14,962 nucleotides of DNA from Candidatus Nomurabacteria bacterium (GCA_943354745.1 CALRDB010000026.1:1-14962), one strand, 5' to 3'. Counted from the stretch's first letter, positions 5,687-12,682 are shown. The notes: generated by a model from the letters alone, not told the origin. A program made the numbers and translations.

Positions 5687-5875
5687 ATGAAACACTATAT
5701 TTGCACTGGTGGTTGTGATGGAGAGTCTGCGGTTAGTGGTGTTTGTCAGATGGAGGGCTGCAAGAGCGAGGGTGAAGCACTCACTGCCTGCAATTGCGAG
5801 GATGGTCTTCATGCAGAAGTGGATCAGGAGAAAAAAGAAGTGAATGAAGAGGGAGAGGAAAGTGAGACGGAGTAA
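5687..5875 (+). CDS. Small Cys-rich acidic protein, probably metal-binding
   Basis: I recognise no characterised family in this 62-aa protein. It has six cysteines, C6, C10, C20, C25, C35 and C37 (CxxxC, CxxxxC, CxC), plus H3 and H42, all within the first 42 residues; this suggests a zinc- or iron-binding fold. Residues 44-62 are a highly charged, Glu-rich tail. I chose ATG 5687 over 5663 because the upstream codons lie in the repeat cluster and the Cys motif begins right after MKHY. As I recall, short proteins starting MKHYxCTGGC occur in CPR and archaeal genomes, unnamed. It sits downstream of glutaredoxin, separated by the repeat, and ends at the shared terminator. Confidence 0.72.
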   Translation: MKHYICTGGCDGESAVSGVCQMEGCKSEGEALTACNCEDGLHAEVDQEKKEVNEEGEESETE

Positions 5876-5884
5876 ATAAAAAGG

Positions 5885-5904
5885 CGGCCGCAAGGCCGTT
5901 TTTT
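5885..5904. terminator. Bidirectional terminator between convergent genes
   Basis: CGGCC (5885-5889) pairs with GGCCG (5894-5898) over a GCAA tetraloop, with GU and AU extensions, followed by TTTTTT (5899-5904) on plus and preceded by an A-run that gives a U-tract on minus. It ends both the Cys-rich gene (+) and the MFS gene (-, stop at 5903). Confidence 0.88.
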
Positions 5905-7078
5905 ATTTCGTATCTCTGAGAGCAAGACTTATCGGAACTCCTAAAATCATAAATAGTCCGAGTACGACAAACAAATATTGGATCGGAAGAAAATAAAGAA
6001 GCGCCGTAGCGGCGAGTGGGGCAACAGAACCTGCGACTGGGCGGAGGGTTCGCATAAGCCCAACAACTTGGGCGTCTCCCGCCTGAATTTTCTTAAAGAA
6101 GTATGTCTCCGTCATAATTTCCGCCATCGCAGCTCCCACTCGAGTCATAAAGAGGATAAGTGCGAATAGAGCAAAAGTCGGTATAGCAACAAATGAGACG
6201 AGAGTGGTCGCAAGCGACATAATCAAGAAACCAACTACCAAGAATTCTTTTTCTCCGAATACCTTATCCGCTAGTCGTCCAAGGGGGGCTTCGAGGAGAA
6301 GGAAGGGAACAAGCATAATCGAGAACATAACCCCTAACTCCTTCCATGCGAAACCCAAATGTTCATGGAGGTATATTGGTATGTAAATCGTCATAATAAC
6401 AAAGAAGAATTGCAATAAAAAAGAGGCATAGAAGATTTGTCGGAGATCTTTGTTTTTCCACACTTTCCGTATACCATCGGTGAAGTGAACGGTGCGATAA
6501 AGCGGGTCTTTAAACTTTTCCAATCGCTCGGCAAAAATAAAGAGCGACGGAATGAATAACGTAGCCGCGACGAGATACACACGCCAATATTCTCCACCGA
6601 CCAGTAGAACCGCTGAAAGCGCAGGAGCGATCACCCATGCAATGTTTGCCGAGGTGAGATACAGTCCTCGAACGCTTCCCGTGTCGGTATCCTTTGAATA
6701 GCTTTCGACGATAAGATCGAGGTCGAAGTAGATAAGTGAGACAAGGACGGAACTGATAATAAAAAGTGAAATTACAATCACCGGGTCCTTGAATGCGGCG
6801 ATACCGATAAGGCAGGTAATTTCAGAAACGATGAAAAAGACCGTGGTGAAGTAATCCCCGATCGCTTTGAGTAGGCGGGGAATGATAATCAGCGCAACGA
6901 TCGTGAGCAGGGAGGAAACGGTGTAAATCAATCCAACAAATTTCTCGGGAACAAGTGAGGAAAGAAAAGTCGAGTTTACGTAGACCGGAAGAGCGACGTG
7001 AAGTGTGTAAAAGAAAGAAAGCAGATAAACAGAAAACAGTGCGGTTTTTGAAAATCGACGGAGTGTGGCGAATGACAT
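5903..7078 (-). CDS. MFS transporter
   Basis: The 391-aa integral membrane protein has about 12 hydrophobic segments in two halves, with a cytoplasmic Lys-rich loop (FKDPLYRTVHFTDGIRKVWKN) between them; this is the major facilitator layout. The segment GRLADKVFGEKE after a membrane span in the second half matches the MFS loop 8-9 variant of motif A (GxLaDrxGrr). The substrate is unknown; related sequences are usually drug or small-molecule exporters. The open frame reaches 7180, but I start at 7078 (MSFATLRRFSK). The extra 34 residues are not family-like, would overlap the upstream gene's stop, and a TATAAT box sits 7 nt before 7078. No transporter partner is adjacent. Confidence 0.87.
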   Translation of the reverse strand: MSFATLRRFSKTALFSVYLLSFFYTLHVALPVYVNSTFLSSLVPEKFVGLIYTVSSLLTIVALIIIPRLLKAIGDYFTTVFFIVSEITCLIGIAAFKDPVIVISLFIISSVLVSLIYFDLDLIVESYSKDTDTGSVRGLYLTSANIAWVIAPALSAVLLVGGEYWRVYLVAATLFIPSLFIFAERLEKFKDPLYRTVHFTDGIRKVWKNKDLRQIFYASFLLQFFFVIMTIYIPIYLHEHLGFAWKELGVMFSIMLVPFLLLEAPLGRLADKVFGEKEFLVVGFLIMSLATTLVSFVAIPTFALFALILFMTRVGAAMAEIMTETYFFKKIQAGDAQVVGLMRTLRPVAGSVAPLAATALLYFLPIQYLFVVLGLFMILGVPISLALRDTK

Positions 7079-7085
7079 GAAGAGT

Positions 7086-7115
7086 ATTATAACCTTCCTT
7101 TGGTAAATTGAACAA
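7086..7115 (-). promoter_or_regulatory. Promoter of the MFS gene, predicted leaderless
   Basis: On minus: TTGTTC (7115-7110), 18 nt, TATAAT (7091-7086), then 7 nt and the ATG. The -10 is a perfect consensus. The spacer contains AAGGAAGG, which lies before the predicted RNA start and so cannot be used as a ribosome site. Confidence 0.65.
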
Positions 7116-7144
7116 AAAAAGGCCGGCACCTGTTGAGATGTCGG
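7114..7144 (-). terminator. Terminator of the putative metallopeptidase gene
   Basis: On minus a 6-bp stem with one mismatch (CCGACA at 7144-7139, TGCCGG at 7128-7123) with a 10-nt loop is followed by CC and then seven T residues (7120-7114). It begins 20 nt after the stop codon at 7165. Confidence 0.6.
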
Positions 7145-7164
7145 ACTGCGGTCACTGGTTTCGC

Positions 7165-7971
7165 TTAGCTGGCGCGACAAGTTTCTAAAAAACGTATTGT
7201 CGCCGCTTTGACCTCTGGTCGGTCAGCAAGGGGATTCAGTCTCCGCTTTTCGTCGTCGCAGTACATAAATCGAAGAAGGTGAGCGGCCACTGTGTCGCAC
7301 ATCTCCTCGCTGACCGACACATAAAACCGTGGGTCTTCAGGTTCGGTCGGCAACGGCCAGTAGATGGACGAATAGTGGGAGATAGGTGAATATTTCGTGG
7401 CCAATTTTGCGAACTCGGTCATCACCTCAAGCCCCGTTATTTCTCGTTGCTCCGATCCCCACAAAAGCCGATACGTTTCATTGTAGAAAAGTTCTGCCAC
7501 CAACGTGTGACAATACTCATGGAGCAAGGTGTAGATCAGAATAACCCGGGCGACGTCGACGGGGACTCCTTCCAGTTGATACAGCCAGATTTCCGCTTCT
7601 TTTTTTTCGGGAGTCCATGTTGGATATCGGATATAACCTGGGATGATGGATGTCGGGCAAAGAGCTTCCTCCACTTTATCGGTCGGGAATGGTTCCTCTT
7701 TTGTTGAGTCCTTGTGGAACCACGCCGGAGCCTGACCGGAAACAACACTCAGTATCGAACGCTGGCGGGCCGTCTCCGGATACCGATGAATCACAGCGCT
7801 GATTTCCTGTTCACTGAGTAGTAGCCGTTCCTTTTCGCGCAAGACGTAAGGAGGTTTTTCCGTGCCACCTCGGTATTGTTGCACCCATTCAAGTCTGCGA
7901 TTGATTTCCGCTTTGTTATCGGTAATCCAGTCAATGACCGGACCTAGATCTAATCCTCTTTTATCATTCAT
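7165..7971 (-). CDS. Putative zinc metallopeptidase (HExxH) of unrecognised family
   Basis: The 268-aa protein has no signal peptide or membrane segment, so it is probably cytosolic. It carries one HExxH zinc motif, H151-E152-Y153-C154-H155, in a hydrophobic helix (VILIYTLLHEYCHTLVAEL), as in zincins. The third ligand may lie in VSVSEEMCDTVAAHLLRF (residues 218-235; E222, E223 or D226), about 70 residues later, a gluzincin-like spacing. The N-terminal 60 residues look helical. I cannot name the family; the peptidase function rests on the motif alone, and a non-catalytic zincin is possible. It has a TTGACA promoter, a leader of about 75 nt and a Shine-Dalgarno-like AAGGG 5 nt before the ATG, unlike most genes here. 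Confidence 0.75.
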   Translation of the reverse strand: MNDKRGLDLGPVIDWITDNKAEINRRLEWVQQYRGGTEKPPYVLREKERLLLSEQEISAVIHRYPETARQRSILSVVSGQAPAWFHKDSTKEEPFPTDKVEEALCPTSIIPGYIRYPTWTPEKKEAEIWLYQLEGVPVDVARVILIYTLLHEYCHTLVAELFYNETYRLLWGSEQREITGLEVMTEFAKLATKYSPISHYSSIYWPLPTEPEDPRFYVSVSEEMCDTVAAHLLRFMYCDDEKRRLNPLADRPEVKAATIRFLETCRAS

Positions 7972-8052
7972 TCCTACCCTTTTCGGTTTTGTGTTTGTTT
8001 GTTAGGCTCAATTGTTTCTTAAGGTACCGTCAAGTCAAAGAGTCCGGTCGCT

Positions 8053-8081
8053 AAAGTACTACGCCATCTGCTCTTTGTCAA
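8053..8081 (-). promoter_or_regulatory. Promoter of the putative metallopeptidase gene
   Basis: On minus: perfect -35 TTGACA (8081-8076), 17 nt, TACTTT (8058-8053). The RNA would start near 8046, leaving a leader of about 75 nt before the ATG at 7971. Confidence 0.6.
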
Positions 8082-8118
8082 ACGCCAAAAAGCACCATCT
8101 CCTCTCAATCGCCCCCCT

Positions 8119-8153
8119 TATCCGCAGGAGGACGGATCTGCCTTTGGCGGATA
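8119..8153. repeat. Overlapping ATCCGC/GCGGAT hairpins
   Basis: TATCCGC (8119-8125) complements GCGGATA (8147-8153). Inside, ATCCG (8120-8124) can pair with CGGAT (8132-8136), and ATCTGCC can pair with GGCGGAT over a TTT loop (8135-8152, one wobble). These are mutually exclusive folds in the gap between RNase J and the metallopeptidase gene, upstream of the latter's promoter. ATCCGCC-TTT-GGCGGAT-type hairpins resemble dispersed intergenic hairpins I associate with CPR genomes (recollection, unverified). Confidence 0.45.
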
Positions 8154-8189
8154 GAGGAAGGGTGGGAAACAACTCCCGCTCGGGAAAAA

Positions 8190-8251
8190 TGTAGGAGTCA
8201 AACTCCTACAAATGGCTAGGATGCAAGACTTGTAGGAGTTTGACTCCTACA
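8190..8251 (-). repeat. Pair of identical hairpins in opposite orientation; terminator of RNase J
   Basis: Two 21-nt hairpins, 8190-8210 and 8231-8251, each have a 9-bp stem TGTAGGAGT/ACTCCTACA. Their loops are CAA and TTG, so the second is the exact reverse complement of the first; 20 nt separate them. Read on minus, the hairpin at 8210-8190 is followed by TTTTT (8189-8185), a good intrinsic terminator for RNase J, whose stop is at 8257. The symmetric pair also resembles REP/BIME-type elements. A further TCCC/GGGA hairpin follows at 8174-8185. Confidence 0.8.
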
Positions 8252-8256
8252 GGAAG

Positions 8257-10440
8257 CTAAACCCCGAGGAGGACGGGGATGACGATAGGACGCTTGGCGG
8301 TCTTCTGGAAAAGAAAGCGCGAGACGGCATCGGTGAGCTGGTCTTTCACGTAGTCGAAGTTGATAGGATTCATTCCTTGGGTTGTTTCTTCAACCGTCTT
8401 TTTGATGATGATGCGAGTTTGGTGAAGCAGGTCTTGTGATTCCCGGAGGTACACGAATCCGCGGGAAATAATGTCAGGAGACTTTTTGAGCTTACCCGTG
8501 CTCGAATTAATGCTCGCGATAATAACAAACATACCTTCTTCGGCGAGCATCTGGCGGTCGCGGAGTACGACTTCTTGCATGTCGCCAACCGCGAAGCCGT
8601 CTACCATAAGGGGACCATTGGGCGCCTTTTCCTTTAGTGTGGTGATCTTTTTACCGCCATCCTGTATCTCGATGACCATCGAATTATCGGGAATGACTAT
8701 GTTTGATTTCGGCATACCAAGATCCTGCGCGAGTTCCGCGTGAAGCCTAAGCATGTAGTGCGTACCGTGAATCGGAATAAAGAATTTTGATTTAATTTTC
8801 TTGTGGAGCCATTCCATCTCTCCTCGGTTGCCGTGGCCAGTTGAGTGAATGTACACCTCAGAGGTACGATAATGAATAATCTTCGTGCCGTGTCGCGCGA
8901 TATTATCCTTAAGATCCTGCACCGCTTTTTCGTTTCCGGGTACAATCGACGCGGAAAGAAGAACGGTGTCATTTTCGGACAGGCGGAGTTGTTTGTGGCT
9001 TTTGTTCGCGAGTCTGGTGAGTGCGGCAAATTCGTCGCCTTGCGCGCCTGTCGCAAGCACGATGATTCGGTCTGGAGGATAGTTAGCGATTTCTGTCGAG
9101 GGAATAATGGTGCCATCTTTTACCTTGATCAGACCGGCGAGGATGCAAATATCGACGTTGTTCTTCATACTCCTGCCCTCGATGACTACCTTCTTGTTAC
9201 ATTTTTCCGCAGCTTCGATGATGCGCCCGATGCGAACGATGTGGGACGCGAACATGGAAATGATAAGCCGTGTCTTGGTGGTACGGACGATTTCGGCAAG
9301 ATTTTCCCCGACCAGACTTTCGGGAGTCGAGAAGCCTGGGTTGTCGACGTTCGTCGAATCGGTGAGAAGAAGTAGGTTGTTGTCTTTCGCAAATGGTGCG
9401 TAGACCGCCTCTTCTTCTTCGGTCGGGACGCCGTCCACATGGTCGAGTTTATAGTCACCCGGGGTGACGATATTTCCGTACGGGGTTTCGATAATGATGC
9501 CCATACAGTCGGGGATAGAGTGTGTCACTCCGAAAAAGCGGACCGAAAGGTCACCGAAGGTGACACGTCCGTTTCCCTCTATAATTTTGAAATCAAGCGG
9601 CGGTAGATGAGGAAATTCCTCTTGCCGTTTCTTTACAATGAGCGCGGTTAGGTTTCTCGTATAGATAGGCGGATTGCCAATACGATTCATAAGATAGGGG
9701 ATACCGCCGATATGGTCGAGATGTCCATGAGTAATGAGAACGGCACGGATCTTATCTTTCCGTTCCTCAAGATATTTGGTGTTTGGCAAGATAAAGTCGA
9801 TGCCGGGAGTCTTCGAGTCGTTAAACTGAAGTCCCATATCAATAACGATAATATCGTTTCGGAACTCGATAAGCGTCATGTTTCGACCAACTTCTTCGAC
9901 TCCACCAAGACAAATCACGCGTACGCTATCTTCTTTGAGTGGTGGAATGGGTGTTGATTTCTTTGCGTCCGGGCTTGCTTCTCGGTTGTGTATCCCTCGA
10001 GGGGCACTTTCCTTGTGCATTGGCGCGCCGTGGTGGGCACTTGATGTGGTGTGTGTGGGAGACGCTCGTCGATCAAGAGGTCGGGATCGACCGAATGTTC
10101 GGTCATCGGGGCGTGGACGGCGCAGAGGAGAAAACGATCGTGTTCCTTCTGTTTTTCCGATAGGTCTCGGGGTCGGTGGGATGTTACTTCTTGGCTGTGA
10201 TCCGAATGAGGGTCGGTCGCGACGGTCAAAACGAGTTGATCCGGCAAAGGCGCTTCGTGGTGCAGTGTCCTGACGAATGACTCCATTTTGGGCAGATGGA
10301 GGTGTTGTTTGCGGGGGACTCCATTTTGGAGGAAGAGCCCCGGTGTTTCGAGTACTGTTTATTGCTGGGTTGTGTCCGGGGGCGATGTAGACGCGTTCGC
10401 GGCCAGGTCGGCGGTTTCGGTTGTGTCGGTTTGGTTCCAT
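8257..10440 (-). CDS. rnj: Ribonuclease J with long disordered N-terminal extension
   Basis: RNase J is a metallo-beta-lactamase/beta-CASP ribonuclease (5'-3' exonuclease and endonuclease) for mRNA turnover and rRNA processing. The core starts near residue 171 (DSVRVICLGGVEEVGRNM). Zinc ligands are H238-G-H240-L-D242-H243, H307 (GVTHSIPD) and D329 (TPGDYKLD). The beta-CASP part includes STGHG (533-537) and IPIHGTHYML (555-564), and the last 100 residues form the RNase J C-terminal domain. Residues 1-170 are an unusual basic, Arg/Pro/Ser/Thr/Asn-rich, low-hydrophobicity extension, probably disordered and RNA- or partner-binding. The total is 727 aa against about 555 for B. subtilis RNase J1. 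The start could lie further downstream, but the frame is open and compositionally consistent to the ATG. The 3' side has the paired-hairpin terminator. Confidence 0.95.
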   Translation of the reverse strand: MEPNRHNRNRRPGRERVYIAPGHNPAINSTRNTGALPPKWSPPQTTPPSAQNGVIRQDTAPRSAFAGSTRFDRRDRPSFGSQPRSNIPPTPRPIGKTEGTRSFSPLRRPRPDDRTFGRSRPLDRRASPTHTTSSAHHGAPMHKESAPRGIHNREASPDAKKSTPIPPLKEDSVRVICLGGVEEVGRNMTLIEFRNDIIVIDMGLQFNDSKTPGIDFILPNTKYLEERKDKIRAVLITHGHLDHIGGIPYLMNRIGNPPIYTRNLTALIVKKRQEEFPHLPPLDFKIIEGNGRVTFGDLSVRFFGVTHSIPDCMGIIIETPYGNIVTPGDYKLDHVDGVPTEEEEAVYAPFAKDNNLLLLTDSTNVDNPGFSTPESLVGENLAEIVRTTKTRLIISMFASHIVRIGRIIEAAEKCNKKVVIEGRSMKNNVDICILAGLIKVKDGTIIPSTEIANYPPDRIIVLATGAQGDEFAALTRLANKSHKQLRLSENDTVLLSASIVPGNEKAVQDLKDNIARHGTKIIHYRTSEVYIHSTGHGNRGEMEWLHKKIKSKFFIPIHGTHYMLRLHAELAQDLGMPKSNIVIPDNSMVIEIQDGGKKITTLKEKAPNGPLMVDGFAVGDMQEVVLRDRQMLAEEGMFVIIASINSSTGKLKKSPDIISRGFVYLRESQDLLHQTRIIIKKTVEETTQGMNPINFDYVKDQLTDAVSRFLFQKTAKRPIVIPVLLGV

Positions 10441-10449
10441 AAATGCAGA

Positions 10450-10512
10450 AATTTCGAATTTCAGGTATCTGATTTCGAAAAATCTTTAACGTTTAATTTT
10501 TAATAAGTTAAA
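10450..10512. repeat. TTCGAA-type intergenic element upstream of RNase J
   Basis: TTTCGAATTTC (10452-10462) and TTTCGAAAAAT (10473-10483) lie in the gap 10441-10554. The 18-mer 10466-10483 matches 5596-5613 at 16 of 18 positions. TTTAAC (10485-10490) faces GTTAAA further right (about 10507-10512) with an AT-rich interior. No clear RNase J promoter or terminator for the upstream gene could be separated from this element. Confidence 0.5.
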
Positions 10513-10554
10513 TACTTTTTATTTTGCTAGAGGTGAAATGTAGTAGTCAGTTTT

Positions 10555-12309
10555 TTATTGCGTAAGGATAGTCCACACTTTTTCAGTCGTGATATACCAG
10601 TGGTGGACATCAAGGAATCGTTCACTAGGGATGGTTGAGTGACTAAGGGTAAATCCATGGATTTTTTCCGGGAGAACGTACATAAATTCAGGTGAATAGA
10701 GAAAGATGGCTGGAGCATCGGCACGAATGGTTTCTACTGCGCTGGTGTAATCGTGGACTCTTTTTACGGTATCGGTGGTGCGCCGTGCCTCCTCGAGCAA
10801 CTTGTCCACCTTCGCGTTTGTATACATGGCGATGTTGAGTCCGGGGTCGTTACGCTGCGAGGAGTGCCAAAAAGCAAAAAGATCAAGATCACGGCCGATG
10901 ATTTCGCCAAAGAGAAGTGCATCAAATTTTCTCGGTCTGATCACATTTTGGGCGAGGTCACCCTTTTCGAAAATCTGCATACGAGCCTCTACGCCAATTT
11001 TTTTCCACATTTCTTTGAGAAGTTCAGCACTTTCTCGGAGCTCCGGGACATCAGAAGTTATGAGTGAAAAAGAGAGTTTTTGAATTTCCTTCGTTTTGCC
11101 CGTCATCTTTATTTTTTCCCGAATACCGGTCTCAGTGTTTCGTATCCATTTTGCTTTGTCGAGGAGAGCGTTTGCGGTAGCAAGTCTAACTTCTGTCGAA
11201 GTCGCTACTTTTTTGCTGGAAAGTAGTAGTGGGGGGATAGGATCATTAATGGGTACGCCGTAACTAGAAAGAACGCTATCGACAATCGCCTGTTTGTCAG
11301 TTGCGAGATCAAGGGCGAGTCGGACAGGTTTTTCTGCCAAAATCGGCGCCTGATTTTGGTTGAAAAAGACGGCGAAGACACGAGGAAGTGGAGTGCGTTC
11401 AATTCGGTACCCTTTCTCCCCAAGTTCTTTCGCTGCTTTCGGGGTAATGGTGTTCATGCTTTCGATTTCGCCACTTGAAAATCCTGCGAGCAGGTCTTTT
11501 TCGCTTTGATAGAAATTGACAATAATGGTGTTTATGTACGGCCTTCCGAGCGCATACCCTTTAAATGATGACAGTTCAAAATAATAGGGGATGCCAGAGT
11601 TGTCACGCTTTATTTTCTTCACTTTGTATGGACCGCTTCCAACGGCATCAAGATTCAGGGTTGAAAAAGGGAAGTGATCCGCGTCTGCATTCTTCCAGAG
11701 ATGTTTGGGTAAAATACCCAGCGTTGCGTTTTCAAGGAAAGGAGCATAGGGCTGCGTTAGGGTGAGGATTACCTCTCGGTCCCCCTTTTTTCCAGCGGTC
11801 ACTCCCTCCCAGTTTGCTCGTTTCGGACTCTTAAGCGCAGAGTCTTGAGCTTTCTGAATGGTAAATAGCACATCGTCGGGGGTTACCTCTACGCCATCGT
11901 GAAAGGTGGCATGGTCTCGCAAGTGAAAGGTGTAGATAAGTCCGTCCTTAGAAATTTCGTATCGATCTGCAAGATCGGGCACCAACTTCCCATCGGGGGT
12001 TGCTTTAAGTAGTCCTGAGTAGATGAGTGCAGTGAGATCTCTATCGGCGTCAGAAGGCGCAAGGATGGGATTGATGAAACGCGGTGAACCGACAATCCCT
12101 TCGCGTAATTCTCCACCTAATGAGGGAACTTCGGTAAGAAACAGCTCGTTTGCTTTGTATAGCAGGTTGCCGGCTCCCAGAATAAGCATAACGATCAAAA
12201 TCGTGGAAAGTACTTTTTCCACCGGAGAGAATTCGTTTAGAGCACGTTCTAGTAGGTCGACTTTTGGCAGGCGGTAGTGCTTTGTAAATAGAGTTTTTAG
12301 GTTTTTCAC
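10555..12309 (-). CDS. Membrane-anchored family-5 (peptide/nickel-type) solute-binding protein
   Basis: The 584-aa protein belongs to the SBP_bac_5 (OppA/DppA) family: SPRFINPILAPSDADRDLTALIYSGLL (75-101) and YTFHLRDHATFHDGVEVTPDDVLFTI (about 125-150) are the family's N-terminal signature, and later VGSGPYKV fits. It is not a lipoprotein: about 35 basic cytoplasmic residues precede a membrane segment (about 34-52, STILIVMLILGAGNLLY), so it is held by an uncleaved anchor. No ABC permease or ATPase is in the window, so it is an orphan here; peptide capture for import is the family role, but a sensory or scaffold role is possible. It uses a GTG start at 12309; a TATACT box lies 8 nt upstream and no Shine-Dalgarno is seen. 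Confidence 0.9.
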   Translation of the reverse strand: MKNLKTLFTKHYRLPKVDLLERALNEFSPVEKVLSTILIVMLILGAGNLLYKANELFLTEVPSLGGELREGIVGSPRFINPILAPSDADRDLTALIYSGLLKATPDGKLVPDLADRYEISKDGLIYTFHLRDHATFHDGVEVTPDDVLFTIQKAQDSALKSPKRANWEGVTAGKKGDREVILTLTQPYAPFLENATLGILPKHLWKNADADHFPFSTLNLDAVGSGPYKVKKIKRDNSGIPYYFELSSFKGYALGRPYINTIIVNFYQSEKDLLAGFSSGEIESMNTITPKAAKELGEKGYRIERTPLPRVFAVFFNQNQAPILAEKPVRLALDLATDKQAIVDSVLSSYGVPINDPIPPLLLSSKKVATSTEVRLATANALLDKAKWIRNTETGIREKIKMTGKTKEIQKLSFSLITSDVPELRESAELLKEMWKKIGVEARMQIFEKGDLAQNVIRPRKFDALLFGEIIGRDLDLFAFWHSSQRNDPGLNIAMYTNAKVDKLLEEARRTTDTVKRVHDYTSAVETIRADAPAIFLYSPEFMYVLPEKIHGFTLSHSTIPSERFLDVHHWYITTEKVWTILTQ

Positions 12310-12321
12310 AACAATGAAGTA

Positions 12322-12412
12322 TACGAAAATACGAATTATGCGAATATACGAATCGCTACGAATAAAGCCTTCATATGTAGCAATTCGCAGGACCTTAATT
12401 CGTATTTTTGTA
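12322..12412. repeat. 91-bp imperfect inverted repeat between secG and the solute-binding-protein gene
   Basis: The outer arms are 17 nt with one mismatch (12322-12338 and 12396-12412). The middle arms TGCGAAT (12339-12345) and ATTCGCA (12383-12389) are exact; inner arms AATCGCTAC (12351-12359) and GTAGCAATT (12377-12385) have one mismatch and overlap slightly with the middle ones. The left half reads as ACGAAT/GCGAAT words at 12323 (ACGAAA), 12331, 12340, 12348 and 12358, spaced 8-10 nt. The element starts 4 nt after the secG stop and contains the TATACT (minus) of the downstream gene at its edge. Confidence 0.8.
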
Positions 12413-12415
12413 TGT

Positions 12416-12646
12416 CTAGCGAATGACCAGAGCGATGAGTGTTGAAATCACGAACAATACGGCAATGATGATACTCGAGGTAAAGAGGGTTTTTTCGAAT
12501 CCTCGCTTTGTGTGGAAACCTGCACTGAAGTTGTCACCAAACGCACCACCGAGGCCGGCAGCAGACTGTTGAAGTAATATGGCGGCTATCAGTAATACTG
12601 AAAGCCCGATTTGGACGTAGGGTAGTATCCCTTGGAGAGTCTGCAT
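12416..12646 (-). CDS. secG: Preprotein translocase subunit SecG
   Basis: SecG is the small partner of SecY and SecE in the Sec export channel. The 76-aa protein has two membrane helices (about 9-27 and 53-74) joined by the family's Gly-rich cytoplasmic loop, LLQQSAAGLGGAFGDNFSAG (24-43), which is diagnostic. Length and topology fit the family. It is followed directly by the 91-bp inverted repeat and then the solute-binding-protein gene, itself a Sec substrate. It has its own promoter with the -10 only 8 nt from the ATG and no Shine-Dalgarno. Confidence 0.95.
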   Translation of the reverse strand: MQTLQGILPYVQIGLSVLLIAAILLQQSAAGLGGAFGDNFSAGFHTKRGFEKTLFTSSIIIAVLFVISTLIALVIR

Positions 12647-12654
12647 TGGGAGGT

Positions 12655-12682
12655 ACTATAGCATATCGGCAGAAATAGGCAA
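12655..12682 (-). promoter_or_regulatory. secG promoter, predicted leaderless or near-leaderless
   Basis: On minus: TTGCCT (12682-12677), 16 nt, TATAGT (12660-12655) preceded by TGC (extended -10). The ATG follows 8 nt later. A 7-bp hairpin (ACGACCT/AGGTCGT, 12683-12700) abuts the -35 and could be an operator or an end of upstream transcripts. Confidence 0.6.

Noticed and set aside
7079..7180. 34-residue N-terminal extension of the MFS protein
   Set aside because: It would overlap the upstream gene's stop, span its terminator, and lie before a TATAAT box that predicts an RNA start at the inner ATG (7078).
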